Source: CAZRZN01 sp964604565 (lineage in GTDB: Bacteria > Pseudomonadota > Alphaproteobacteria > Rhodobacterales > Rhodobacteraceae). Taken from it: DNA of 50,887 bases. Numbering within the stretch: position 1 is the first letter of the stretch; every line of letters starts with the position of its first letter. The notes beneath the pieces were generated by a model. The model was not told the origin of the DNA and ran no database searches. It was given only the letters and a program-made list of their open reading frames with translations. The DNA lies in contig CAZRZN010000005.1 of the NCBI GenBank assembly GCA_964604565.1, positions 1 through 50,887 of the forward strand. Reading direction: 5' to 3'. The translations under genes were made by a program, and so were the position numbers. Below, piece by piece: positions 24,441 to 33,370 of this stretch.

Positions 24441-25607
24441 ATGACAGAAATGGTTTACGGAGCGGCACCCGTCAGGGGTGGCGAGCCGATCTTGCCCAAA
24501 TGGTGGCGGACGGTGGACAAATGGACCTTGTCCTGCATCCTCATGCTGTTCGGTGTCGGGCTCTTGCTTGGGCTCGCGGCGTCTCCGCCGCTGGCAGAGC
24601 GCAACGGATTGCCTCCCTTTTACTACGTGCAGAGACAGGCCTTCTTCGGGTCGGTCGCCATCTTGGTCATGCTGCTGACCTCGATGATGAGTCCGGTTCT
24701 GGTGCGGCGTCTGGCAGTGCTGGGCTTTGTTGCTGCCTTTGTCGCACTTGCGCTTCTGCCGTTTCTGGGCACGGATTTCGGCAAGGGGGCCGTACGCTGG
24801 TATTCGCTGAAATTCGTCAGTCTTCAGCCCTCGGAGTTTCTGAAGCCGGTCTTCGTGATCGTTGCGGCCTGGCTGATGGCCGCCGGGCAGGAGCCGAACG
24901 GCCCGCCGGGGCGGTTTTATTCCTTTGTGCTGATGGGCGGCATCGTTCTGATGCTCGCCTTCCAGCCGGATTTCGGGCAGGCGGCGCTGGTTCTTTTCGG
25001 CTGGGGCGTGATGTGGTTCGTCGGCGGCGCGCCGATGCTGCTGCTGCTGGGGCTGGCCGGGCTGGTGGTGATGGCCGGCTTTGCCGCCTACAACAGCTCG
25101 GAACATTTCGCGCGGCGTATCGACGGGTTCCTCAACCCGGAGGTCGATCCGACGACCCAGCTTGGCTATGCCACGAACGCCATCCGCGAGGGCGGGTTCT
25201 TTGGTGTCGGGGTCGGTGAGGGGCAGGTGAAATGGAGCCTGCCGGACGCGCACACCGATTTCATCATCGCTGTCGCCGCCGAGGAATACGGGCTGGTCAT
25301 GGTGCTTGTCATCCTGACTTTGTACGCGGGCATCGTGATGCGCAGTTTCATCCGGCTCATGCGAGAGCGCGACCCGTTTATCCGGCTGGCGGGAACCGGC
25401 CTCGCCGCGATCTTTGGCGTGCAGGCGATGATCAACATGGGCGTCGCTGTGCGTCTTTTGCCTGCAAAGGGCATGACACTGCCTTTCGTCAGCTACGGCG
25501 GATCCTCCCTGATTGCGGGGGGCATCGCGGTCGGGATGCTTCTGGCCTTCACCCGGACGCGTCCACAGGGTGAAATCCGCGATATTCTGCGCGGCCGTGT
25601 GCGGTGA
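24441..25607 (+). CDS. ftsW: SEDS septal glycosyltransferase FtsW
   Basis: A 388-residue polytopic SEDS protein that polymerises septal peptidoglycan with FtsI. It has about ten membrane helices with the conserved features GKGAVRWYSLKFVSLQPSE, FQPDFGQAAL, GEGQVKWSLPDAHTDFI, AAEEYG and the C-terminal LPFVSYGGSSLIAGG. The ATG at 24441 is chosen over the in-frame GTG at 24414; neither has a strong ribosome site. It starts a new dcw sub-unit after the inverted flavoprotein gene and so likely has its own promoter. Confidence 0.95.
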   Translation: MTEMVYGAAPVRGGEPILPKWWRTVDKWTLSCILMLFGVGLLLGLAASPPLAERNGLPPFYYVQRQAFFGSVAILVMLLTSMMSPVLVRRLAVLGFVAAFVALALLPFLGTDFGKGAVRWYSLKFVSLQPSEFLKPVFVIVAAWLMAAGQEPNGPPGRFYSFVLMGGIVLMLAFQPDFGQAALVLFGWGVMWFVGGAPMLLLLGLAGLVVMAGFAAYNSSEHFARRIDGFLNPEVDPTTQLGYATNAIREGGFFGVGVGEGQVKWSLPDAHTDFIIAVAAEEYGLVMVLVILTLYAGIVMRSFIRLMRERDPFIRLAGTGLAAIFGVQAMINMGVAVRLLPAKGMTLPFVSYGGSSLIAGGIAVGMLLAFTRTRPQGEIRDILRGRVR

Positions 25608-25704
25608 GGCCCGTTGTGGCGGGAACCTGCCGGACGCGCTGTGACGATGGACGGATGCGCGAGGATGGTATATGCGCCGCTAAATATGTGACGGAGAAGG
25701 GCAA

Positions 25705-26844
25705 ATGGGCGAGCGCAGGCCTTTGCTGGTGATGGCGGCCGGAGGAACGGGGGGACATATGTTTCCCGCTCAGGCCCTTGCGGAAATCATGTTGCGGCGT
25801 GGATGGCGTGTGAAACTGTCGACCGATGCGCGCGGCGCGCGCTACACGGGCGGCTTTCCGCATACGGTGGAAATTGAAAAGGTGTCTTCGGCCACTTTCG
25901 ACCGTGGCGGCCTGCTGGCGCGGGCCTTGGTGCCTTTCCGGCTGGCGGCAGGCGTTGTGTCGGCGATCCTCGGGATGCGGAATGACCGGCCGGATGTCGT
26001 TGTGGGCTTTGGCGGCTACCCCAGCGTCCCGGCGCTGACGGCGGCTTGGCTGATGAAACTGCCGCGCATGATCCACGAACAGAACGGCGTGCTGGGCAAG
26101 GTGAACACCTTCTTCGCGAAACGGGTGGACGTGATGGCCTGCGGGACATGGCCAACCGTGCTGCCCGAAGGGGTCGAGGGGGTGCATACCGGCAACCCGG
26201 TGCGCCTGACGGTGCATGAACGGGCGGGCGCGGGCTATATCGCGCCGGGCCCTTACCCGATGTCCATCCTCGTGATCGGTGGGTCGCAGGGCGCCCGGAC
26301 GCTGTCCGACGTGGTGCCGCCGGCGATTGCCGGACTGCCGCTGGATATGGTGCACAACCTGCGGGTCAGCCATCAGGCACGGGACGAGGACCAGATGCGG
26401 GTCGCGACCTATTATTCGGAAAATGGCCTCGACGCGGACGTGCAGCCGTTCTTCCACGACCTGCCCGCGCGCATGAGCGAGGCGCAACTGGTGATTTCGC
26501 GGTCCGGCGCGTCGAGTGTGGCGGACATCGCGGTGATCGGGCGGCCAAGCATCCTGATCCCTTATCCCTTTGCCACGGGCGATCACCAGATGGCGAATGC
26601 GCAGGCCCTTGTGGACGCGGGGGCGGCAATCCGCATTCCGGAAAGCCAGCTGACGATCGAGGGGCTGACCGGGACGATCCACGACATCCTGAGCAACGAA
26701 CAGGGCGCCATCAAGATGGGGCAGGCCGCCCTTGGCGTGAGCAAGCCCGATGCGGCAGAGCATCTGGCGACGCTTGTCGAAGATTTGGCAGGCATGACAA
26801 GAAAAGACACAGAGGGCACGGCGGATGAAGGATACGGAAATTGA
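25705..26844 (+). CDS. murG: Lipid II synthase MurG
   Basis: A 379-residue GT-B glycosyltransferase that adds GlcNAc to lipid I at the inner membrane. Motifs: MAAGGTGGHMFPA (lipid I-binding glycine loop), GFGGYPSVP, HEQNGVLGKVN, VIGGSQGAR, ISRSGASSVAD and PYPFATGDHQMANA. GGAGAAGG precedes the ATG. Its 3' end overlaps an alternative, longer murC start. Confidence 0.96.
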   Translation: MGERRPLLVMAAGGTGGHMFPAQALAEIMLRRGWRVKLSTDARGARYTGGFPHTVEIEKVSSATFDRGGLLARALVPFRLAAGVVSAILGMRNDRPDVVVGFGGYPSVPALTAAWLMKLPRMIHEQNGVLGKVNTFFAKRVDVMACGTWPTVLPEGVEGVHTGNPVRLTVHERAGAGYIAPGPYPMSILVIGGSQGARTLSDVVPPAIAGLPLDMVHNLRVSHQARDEDQMRVATYYSENGLDADVQPFFHDLPARMSEAQLVISRSGASSVADIAVIGRPSILIPYPFATGDHQMANAQALVDAGAAIRIPESQLTIEGLTGTIHDILSNEQGAIKMGQAALGVSKPDAAEHLATLVEDLAGMTRKDTEGTADEGYGN

Positions 26845-26857
26845 GCGGAGCGCCTGC

Positions 26858-28264
26858 ATGACGGGCGCCACCAAGCTGCCGGGGGACGTCGGCTCGATCC
26901 ATTTCGTGGGGATCGGCGGCATCGGAATGTCCGGCATCGCCGAGGTTCTGCTCAATCACGGCTACAAGGTGCAAGGATCGGACCTCAAGGCGTCCAAGAT
27001 CACCCGCAGGCTGGCCGATCTGGGGGCGCAGGTCTTCGAAGGGCAACGGGCGGAGAACCTCGACAGCGCGGAGGTGGTGGTGATCTCTTCGGCGATCAAA
27101 CCGGGCAATCCGGAACTGGACGAGGCGCGCAGGCGCGGTCTGCCGGTGGTGCGCCGGGCGGAGATGCTGGCCGAACTTATGCGCCTGAAATCCAACATCG
27201 CCGTGGCCGGAACGCATGGCAAGACGACCACCACGACCATGGTGGCGACGCTGCTGGACGCCGGAAGATTCGACCCGACCGTTGTCAACGGCGGGATCAT
27301 CCATGCCTATGGATCGAACGCGCGCATGGGGCAGGGCGAATGGATGGTGGTCGAGGCCGACGAGAGCGACGGCACCTTCAACCGGCTGCCCGCCACCATC
27401 GCCATCGTGACAAACATCGACCCCGAGCACATGGAGCATTGGGGTTCCATCGAGGCGCTGCGCGACGGCTTCTACCAGTTCGTGTCGAATATCCCCTTTT
27501 ACGGGCTGGCGGTTTGTTGCACGGATCACCCCGAAGTGCAGGCGCTGGTCGGCCGGGTGACGGACCGCAGGGTGACGACCTATGGTTTCAACGCGCAGGC
27601 GGATGTGCGCGCCGTGGGCTTGCGCTACGTCAAGGGTGTGGCACATTTCGACGTGTACTTCCGGCTGAGTGACGAGGTGATCGAAGGCTGCACGCTGCCG
27701 ATGCCGGGCGACCACAATGTGTCCAATGCGCTGTCGGCCGTCGCCGTGGCCCACCATCTGGGGATGGGTGGGGACGAAATTCGCGCGGCCCTTGCCGCCT
27801 TCGGAGGTGTGAACCGTCGGTTTACCCGCGTGGGAGAGGTGAATGGCGTTACGGTGATCGACGATTACGGCCATCACCCGGTAGAGATTGCGGCGGTGCT
27901 GAAGGCGGCACGGCAGGCTTGCGAGGGGCGGGTGATCGCGGTGCATCAGCCGCACCGCTACACGCGCCTTTCGAGCCTCTTCGAGGAGTTCTGTTCCTGT
28001 TTCAACGAGGCCGATGTGGTGGCGATTGCCGAGGTCTTTGGCGCGGGAGAAGACCCTATCCCGGGCGCGTCGCGGGAGGATCTGGTGGAGGGTCTTGTCC
28101 GCCACGGCCATCGCGACGCCCGGCCGATCAGCGACGAGGAGGATCTGGAACGTCTGGTGCGTGAACAGGCGAGGCCGGGTGATATGGTGGTCTGTCTGGG
28201 GGCGGGCTCGATCTCGGGCTGGGCGAACAACCTGCCGGCGCGGCTTGCGGGTGCGGCGGGCTGA
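26858..28264 (+). CDS. murC: UDP-MurNAc:L-alanine ligase MurC
   Basis: A 468-residue Mur ligase that adds L-alanine to UDP-MurNAc. Motifs: IHFVGIGGIGMSGIAEVLL, VAGTHGKTTTTTM (P-loop), VVEADESDGTF, TNIDPEHMEHW, GDHNVSNALSA, DDYGHHPVEI and HQPHRYTR. The in-frame ATG at 26825, which overlaps murG by 20 bases, would add 11 unconserved residues; the ATG at 26858 gives the usual alphaproteobacterial N-terminus and has GGAG about 8 bases away. It is the last forward gene before the second minus-strand insertion. Confidence 0.95.
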   Translation: MTGATKLPGDVGSIHFVGIGGIGMSGIAEVLLNHGYKVQGSDLKASKITRRLADLGAQVFEGQRAENLDSAEVVVISSAIKPGNPELDEARRRGLPVVRRAEMLAELMRLKSNIAVAGTHGKTTTTTMVATLLDAGRFDPTVVNGGIIHAYGSNARMGQGEWMVVEADESDGTFNRLPATIAIVTNIDPEHMEHWGSIEALRDGFYQFVSNIPFYGLAVCCTDHPEVQALVGRVTDRRVTTYGFNAQADVRAVGLRYVKGVAHFDVYFRLSDEVIEGCTLPMPGDHNVSNALSAVAVAHHLGMGGDEIRAALAAFGGVNRRFTRVGEVNGVTVIDDYGHHPVEIAAVLKAARQACEGRVIAVHQPHRYTRLSSLFEEFCSCFNEADVVAIAEVFGAGEDPIPGASREDLVEGLVRHGHRDARPISDEEDLERLVREQARPGDMVVCLGAGSISGWANNLPARLAGAAG

Positions 28265-28636
28265 CCCGACCCGCAGGGACGGCATGATTTGCCAGCGATC
28301 AGGCGCCATGCGGCACCGCGTGGCCTGTCATGAGACGCGAACAAAAAGGGCGGTCAGAGAGCGCGCCTTGCCTGCTGCCGCGTCTCTTGCCGGAAAGTTT
28401 TTAGGAAAGGGGGCGCTGCCCCCTCGGCCTGCGGCCTCACCCCCGGGATATTTATCGCCCGAAGAAAGCCCGGGGGCGCCCGGCACCTCGACCGGTTTGA
28501 GGAGGATCCTTGACCGACGTGCCGGCGTGACATCGTTTTCGGCCTGGCCACGTTGGAGGGATTGGGCGGTGATCCCATGTCGACACGGTCGCGGCCAAGT
28601 CCGGGCCATGGAGCGAGGCTCCGGCGGCCCGGCGGG
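28265..28636. other. Intergenic region after murC with repeat copy 2
   Basis: The 372 bases between the convergent murC and gph ends contain no credible gene. They include the inverted copy of the dispersed hairpin element (28405-28469) and otherwise ordinary GC-rich sequence. Confidence 0.55.
28405..28469 (-). repeat. Dispersed GC-rich hairpin element, copy 2
   Basis: Read on the minus strand this element runs CTTTCTTC, then CCCGGGGG, a GGCCGCAGGCC stem and GGGGGCAGCGCCCCC (palindromic block at 28409-28423). It is the same architecture and partly the same sequence as the element at 7548-7610. It lies between the convergent ends of murC and gph, a place consistent with a terminator or mRNA 3'-end structure. 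Confidence 0.6.
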
Positions 28637-29302
28637 TCACGCGGTCCCTGCGATGCTCTCTGCGATATGCGCCACGAGGCGGGGCAGTTTGGCGAAATCG
28701 GAAAAGCTGCCGGCATGGGTCAGGCTTGCCAGCGGAGTCTGGCGATAGCCTTCGGTAAAAAGCAACATGGCCACGCCCGCGCGTTCGGCCGTTTCTGCAT
28801 CGACTTCGCTGTCTCCGACAAACAGGCCGCAAGTGGCACCGTCGAGGGCGGCCATCAACATGGCCGGGTCGGGCTTTCGCGTGGGCAGGCTGTCGCCCGC
28901 AATCACAATCTCGAAGAAATATTCCAAGCCGGTGTCGGCGAGGGCCGCGATCGTGGCGGCATGTGGTTTGTTGGTGCAGAGCGTCAGACGATGTCCCGTG
29001 GCGCGCAGGGCGCCAAGGGCCTGCGGCACACCCGGGTAGAGCGACGCTGGGTCGGAGCGCGTGTTCACGTAGTGGTGCATGACGCGGCGCGACAGTTCGG
29101 GATGAACCGACTGTGATGCCCCGACGTGATCGACCACCCGTTCCAGCAGCACGGGAAACCCGCGTCCCACGAAGCCGCGTGTCTTCTGCTGCGTGATCGG
29201 TGGCAAGGACATTTCCGCCAGTCCGAGGCTCACCGCGTGATGGATATGCGACAGGCTGTCGATCAGCGTCCCGTCCAGGTCGAAGGCGATCGTGACGCTC
29301 AT
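28637..29302 (-). CDS. gph: Phosphoglycolate phosphatase-like HAD hydrolase
   Basis: A 221-residue HAD-superfamily phosphatase with motif I FDLDGTLIDS, motif II LCTNKPH, the conserved KPDP lysine segment and motif III FVGDSEVDAETA. A helical cap lies between motifs I and II, as in Gph. It would dephosphorylate 2-phosphoglycolate. The ATG overlaps the rpe stop (ATGA), so the two are coupled. rpe-gph pairing is well known in proteobacteria; exact substrate specificity is inferred. Confidence 0.85.
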   Translation of the reverse strand: MSVTIAFDLDGTLIDSLSHIHHAVSLGLAEMSLPPITQQKTRGFVGRGFPVLLERVVDHVGASQSVHPELSRRVMHHYVNTRSDPASLYPGVPQALGALRATGHRLTLCTNKPHAATIAALADTGLEYFFEIVIAGDSLPTRKPDPAMLMAALDGATCGLFVGDSEVDAETAERAGVAMLLFTEGYRQTPLASLTHAGSFSDFAKLPRLVAHIAESIAGTA

Positions 29303-29991
29303 GCGCGATCCATGTCTGTCGCGGCGGCACGGATCGCGCGGATGTTCTCGCCATAGGGCGCGGGGTCGTCGACCGAACCGCCGCGAAAGACCGCAGAGCC
29401 GGCGACGAGGACATCCGCCCCGGCCGCCACCAACCGGGGCGCCGTGCCCGGATCGACGCCGCCGTCGATCTCTATATGCACCTCCCGGTCACCGATCATG
29501 TTTCGCAGGGCGCGGACCTTGGCGGTCATGTCGATGAATTTCTGACCGCCGAATCCGGGGTTGACCGTCATGACACAGACGAGGTCGGCGAGGTCCAGCA
29601 GAGGCTCCACGGTAGAGGCGGGCGTGCCTGGGTTCAGCGCCACGCCTGCCTTCATGCCCGCTGCGCGGATCGCCTGAAGGGTCCGGTGAATATGCGGTCC
29701 AGCCTCCACATGGGCGGTGAGAATGTCGGTGCCCGCCTCCGCGAAGGCGGCGATATAGGGATCCACGGGTGTTATCATCAGATGCACATCCATCACCGTG
29801 CCGACATGCTTGCGGAAGGCTTTGACCGCGGGTGGTCCGAAGGTGATGTTGGGCACGAAATGGCCATCCATCACGTCGACATGGATCCAGTCGGCGCCCT
29901 GGGCTTCGACGGCGCGGATCTCTCGGCCGAAATCGGCGAAATCGGCGGAGAGGATCGAAGGGGCGATCTTTATGCGGCGGTCGAAGGGCAT
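29299..29991 (-). CDS. rpe: Ribulose-phosphate 3-epimerase
   Basis: A 230-residue TIM-barrel epimerase interconverting ribulose 5-phosphate and xylulose 5-phosphate. Motifs: IAPSILSADFADFG, IHVDVMDGHFVPNITFG, DVHLMITPV, MTVNPGFGGQKFI and IEIDGGVDPGTAP; metal and catalytic residues (DVMDG, IDGG) are intact. It is upstream of gph on the minus strand, with a 4-base overlap. Length is usual. Confidence 0.95.
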   Translation of the reverse strand: MPFDRRIKIAPSILSADFADFGREIRAVEAQGADWIHVDVMDGHFVPNITFGPPAVKAFRKHVGTVMDVHLMITPVDPYIAAFAEAGTDILTAHVEAGPHIHRTLQAIRAAGMKAGVALNPGTPASTVEPLLDLADLVCVMTVNPGFGGQKFIDMTAKVRALRNMIGDREVHIEIDGGVDPGTAPRLVAAGADVLVAGSAVFRGGSVDDPAPYGENIRAIRAAATDMDRA

Positions 29992-30094
29992 GAGCGGGCC
30001 TTTGGGTTCGGTCGGATCTGTGTCCCGGAACCGGAGTCCGAGACCCCGTGGTTCTGGCGGGCCGGAGGCGTCGGGTCAAGTCCGGGGTGTGCCG

Positions 30095-31027
30095 TCAATA
30101 GCCCGCGGTCCGGTCCACGAGATGCAGCAGGGGTTCGCCCGCCTCGCCGCGGCGGATGTTGTCGACGATCACGCGCGCGGCGCTTTCGGGTCGTGTGGTC
30201 GACGCGATATGCGGTGTGACGGTGACCTTGGGGTGATGCCAGAAGGCGTGATCCTTCGGCAGGGGCTCCGTCCGGAAGACGTCGAGCGTGGCATGCCCGA
30301 CTTGCCCCCCCTCCAGCGCGGTCAAAAGCGCCTCGTCGTCGATCAGCGGGCCACGGCCCGGGTTCAGGATCGCCGCGCCGGGCGCGAGCAGGGGCAGGGT
30401 GGCTGCGTTGATCGTATCGCGGGTCTCGGGCGTATCGGGCAGCAAAAGCACGACGATCTGCGCATCCGTCAGGGCCTCCTGCAAGCCCGTTTCGCCTGAG
30501 TGGCAGGGGATGTTCGGCACCTCCTTGGCGGTTCGGCTCCAGCCCGTGACGGGAAAGCCGAGCGCGGTGAGCGCCTGCCCACAGGCCTGCCCAAGGGTGC
30601 CGAGGCCGAGGATCGTCACCGGGCGCTGAGCCGACAGGGGCGGGGGCGTGTCGTCCCAGGTCTGATCGGGATTCACGATGTGGCGGTCCATTCCAAGGTG
30701 ATGGCGCAACACATGGCCCGTAACCCATTCCACCATGCCCTGCGTGAGGCCTTCCTCGTCCACCATGCGTGCCAGGGGTGCCGTGAGCGTCGCGTTGCCC
30801 ACGACACCCTCGACCCCGGCCCAGAGATTCAGCACCGCCTTCAGCCGGGTATAGGGGGTAAAATCCTGAACCTCAGAATTCGGGGCATATATTATGTAGT
30901 CCACCTTGTCCGGCGACATCTCCGTGTCCAGCCGGTAGGACAGGCCGGTCTTGTCAAGTTCGGCGCGCAACAGAGGTTCATAGTCGTCCCAGCTGTCGGC
31001 ACGGGCGGCGAAGAGAATATTGGGCAT
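30095..31027 (-). CDS. ghrA: Glyoxylate/hydroxypyruvate reductase A-like dehydrogenase
   Basis: A 310-residue D-2-hydroxyacid dehydrogenase. The NAD(P)-binding loop is TILGLGTLGQACGQAL, followed by GWSRTAKEV, LLLPDTPETRDTIN, the catalytic region NPGRGPLIDDEAL, DVFRTEPLP and the C-terminal TPHIASTTRPESAA, whose His is the expected catalytic acid/base. GhrA-type enzymes reduce glyoxylate or hydroxypyruvate, which makes sense near gph, whose product is glycolate. It is 103 bases upstream of rpe on the same strand and may be in the same operon. Confidence 0.85.
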   Translation of the reverse strand: MPNILFAARADSWDDYEPLLRAELDKTGLSYRLDTEMSPDKVDYIIYAPNSEVQDFTPYTRLKAVLNLWAGVEGVVGNATLTAPLARMVDEEGLTQGMVEWVTGHVLRHHLGMDRHIVNPDQTWDDTPPPLSAQRPVTILGLGTLGQACGQALTALGFPVTGWSRTAKEVPNIPCHSGETGLQEALTDAQIVVLLLPDTPETRDTINAATLPLLAPGAAILNPGRGPLIDDEALLTALEGGQVGHATLDVFRTEPLPKDHAFWHHPKVTVTPHIASTTRPESAARVIVDNIRRGEAGEPLLHLVDRTAGY

Positions 31028-31517
31028 GAGCGTTTCCTTGGCGGCTTTGACAGCTTCTTAGAACAGGAAGGGCCGTGGGGAAAAGACCGGTCTGTGTCGG
31101 GATGGGGGCAATCGGTCCCGCGATGCGCCTGCAACCGGTCCGTCCGGGTGCAGCGCGGGCAACTCGCGCGGGGGCAGATTCAGCGCCGATGGATCCATGC
31201 AGGGCGGGGCCTGCCCGCGACCCCATGCGCCGGATGGTTTTTGCGCGGCCAAAGATCTCGCCTCAGGCGGCCTTTCCACATGGACGGTTGTTGAGCCCGG
31301 GGGCACAGGGCGCGAGCGGAGGTTTGTCGCGGCGCCAGATGCTCTGGCGCGCAAGTCACGGCAGGAACGACGCAAAAGGACCGGTTCCGACCTCCATGTG
31401 CGGGATGCTTGGGCAGAAACGGGGAATTTTCTGCAATTGCCGGGGTGCGGGGGTTGTGTGAACGCGCGCTTCGGCGCACAGTTTTGTCACCTCTGGGGGG
31501 GACTTGGAGGACTGAAA
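31028..31517. other. Divergent intergenic region (ghrA / DUF2484 gene)
   Basis: The 490 bases between divergent starts must carry the promoter for the second half of the dcw cluster and one for ghrA. The open frames crossing it show no recognisable product and no ribosome sites. No distinctive operator was seen. Confidence 0.5.
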
Positions 31518-31772
31518 ATGACTCTGTCACTATTCTTGGCCTGTGTCTGGGCCATTGTGGCCAATGTCCTGGCCATACTCCCCTCGGATGACAATCATTG
31601 GAGGCGGGCATATTTTCTGATCGCACTGGGGATCCCACTGGTGGGCTTTGTCACCTTTGAGAACGGCCCCTGGATCGGGTTTTTCGTGCTTTTCGCGGGC
31701 ATGAGCGTGTTGCGTTGGCCTGTGCGCTACCTCTTGCGCTGGGTATTGCGTTCCGCGGGTCGTGCCTCCTGA
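31518..31772 (+). CDS. DUF2484-like small membrane protein
   Basis: An 84-residue protein made mostly of hydrophobic segments (TLSLFLACVWAIVANVLAIL, then a central FLIALGIPLVGFVTF and GFFVLFAGMSVLRW) ending in a basic tail (RYLLRWVLRSAGR). Length, helix pattern and place just before murB match the DUF2484 family of Rhodobacterales dcw clusters. GGAGG lies 7 bases before the ATG at 31518; the frame is open further upstream, but without conserved sequence. Function is unknown; co-localisation suggests a division or cell-envelope role, which is inference. Confidence 0.75.
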   Translation: MTLSLFLACVWAIVANVLAILPSDDNHWRRAYFLIALGIPLVGFVTFENGPWIGFFVLFAGMSVLRWPVRYLLRWVLRSAGRAS

Positions 31773-31846
31773 CCGGTCCGGGATTCCAGACTGTCTGACC
31801 GATGGCGTGATGCGCCAAACTCCCCCAACGCCTTGGGGAGTCCGCT

Positions 31847-32128
31847 ATGTTGTTTGTCATACCCTTTTCCTGTTTTGTCTTTGGCTTACTGGCAGGCCAT
31901 TCCATGATGCGCACCGGTCGGGCCTGCCGGCTTGCGGGGCTGGTCGCGCTGTTGGGTTGCGCAGGGGGATGGGTTTTCTGGCGCGAAGGCGCGACCACCG
32001 GGTTGGACGTTCTTCTTTATACCCTTGTCCTTTGGGGCGCGGTTCTGCCGGGTGCGCTGGCCTTGGTCATGGGAGCGGCGCTGGGCTGGATCGCGCAACG
32101 GCAGACCACGTCGTTCGGCAGGATGTGA
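31847..32128 (+). CDS. Small hydrophobic protein, unknown function
   Basis: A 93-residue protein with about three predicted membrane helices (LFVIPFSCFVFGLLAGH, LAGLVALLGCAGGWVF, VLLYTLVLWGAVLPGALAL) and a short polar C-terminus (RQTTSFGRM). It lies 74 bases after the DUF2484-like gene and 166 before murB, same strand. I do not recognise a family. It may be a second small envelope protein of the dcw cluster. Confidence 0.6.
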   Translation: MLFVIPFSCFVFGLLAGHSMMRTGRACRLAGLVALLGCAGGWVFWREGATTGLDVLLYTLVLWGAVLPGALALVMGAALGWIAQRQTTSFGRM

Positions 32129-32294
32129 TCGCGCCCGATCTCCGTCGGCGTCGCCTCGCACCTGTTTGTGTGATGTCATTTGACCCGTGATCGCCAGTGC
32201 TGTCGATGCTGCGGAAGGATGGCGAACAGGTCTTGGGAGGACTGAGACCGATCGCCTCTTGCAGTAGGGGCGCCGGGGGCCTAGCACCCCGCGC

Positions 32295-33224
32295 ATGACC
32301 GATCTTCCCGTGCCGCGCGGGCGGCTGACGCCGGACCGCCCCCTGAACGATCTGACCTGGCTGCGCGTTGGCGGGCCAGCGGATTGGCTGTTTCAGCCTG
32401 TCGATGCGCAGGACCTGCAAAGCTTTCTGGCCGGTTTGCCGTCTGAGATACCGGTTTTTCCCATCGGCGTTGGATCCAACCTGATCGTGCGCGACGGCGG
32501 TATCCGGGCGCTTGTGGTGCGTTTGGGGCGCGGATTCAACGGGATCAGGGTCGAGGGACGACAGGTCATTGCCGGGGCGGCGGCGCTGGATTCGCATGTG
32601 GCGAGACGCGCGGCGGAGTCCGGTGTCGACCTGACCTTTCTGCGCACCATTCCCGGCAGTATCGGCGGGGCCGTCCGGATGAACGCGGGGTGCTACGGAT
32701 CCTACGTCGCGGATCATCTTGTCGAGGTGCGCGCGGTCACGCGTGCCGGCGATCTGGTGACGCTGTCGGCCGCGGATCTGAACCTGCGCTACCGGCAGAG
32801 CGATCTGCCCGAAGGCTGGATCGTGACCGACGCGGTGTTCGAGGGCGCGGCAGGCGATCCCGAAGTCCTTGCCGACAAGATGGCGGCGCAGTTGAAGAAA
32901 CGCGATGAGACACAGCCGACCAAGGACCGGACCGCAGGCAGCACATTTCGCAATCCGGCGGGGTTTTCCTCAACCGGGCGGGCAGACGACACGCATGACC
33001 TGAAGGCATGGAAAGTGATCGACGCGGCGGGCATGCGCGGCGCGATGCGCGGGGGCGCGCAGATGTCGCCGAAACACTCCAATTTCCTTGTGAACACCGG
33101 CGGCGCCACGGCGGCCGACCTCGAAGGTCTGGGCGAGGAAGTGCGAAAAAAGGTTTTCCAAGACAGCGGAATAAAGCTAGACTGGGAAATCATGCGGGTC
33201 GGTGTGCCGGCAGCGGATGGATAG
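32295..33224 (+). CDS. murB: UDP-N-acetylenolpyruvoylglucosamine reductase MurB
   Basis: A 309-residue FAD enzyme that reduces UDP-GlcNAc-enolpyruvate to UDP-MurNAc with NADPH. Motifs: TWLRVGGPADWLFQP, PIGVGSNLIVRDGG, RTIPGSIGGAVRMNAGCYG (FAD region), STFRNPAG (catalytic Ser) and the C-terminal HSNFLVN, with the closing catalytic Glu expected near LGEEVRKKV. This arrangement is that of type I MurB. It opens the core of the third dcw segment. Confidence 0.95.
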   Translation: MTDLPVPRGRLTPDRPLNDLTWLRVGGPADWLFQPVDAQDLQSFLAGLPSEIPVFPIGVGSNLIVRDGGIRALVVRLGRGFNGIRVEGRQVIAGAAALDSHVARRAAESGVDLTFLRTIPGSIGGAVRMNAGCYGSYVADHLVEVRAVTRAGDLVTLSAADLNLRYRQSDLPEGWIVTDAVFEGAAGDPEVLADKMAAQLKKRDETQPTKDRTAGSTFRNPAGFSSTGRADDTHDLKAWKVIDAAGMRGAMRGGAQMSPKHSNFLVNTGGATAADLEGLGEEVRKKVFQDSGIKLDWEIMRVGVPAADG

Positions 33225-33370
33225 GCAGGCAAATTTCCCCAAAGACGGGATCGCCGGGCCGAAATTAAGACTTTGATAACCATGACGGACCGATAAAGGT
33301 CCGCAGGATACACAGGCGGCAAACGTCTGGACTGGGGCACGGACCCCGAGGCAGAAAAGGCAGTTTTGGG

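Noticed and set aside
33286..33303. CGGACC/GGTCCG hairpin in the murB-ddl gap as a terminator
   Set aside because: Stem of only 6 bp with no T-tract; transcription across this gap is expected for the dcw operon.
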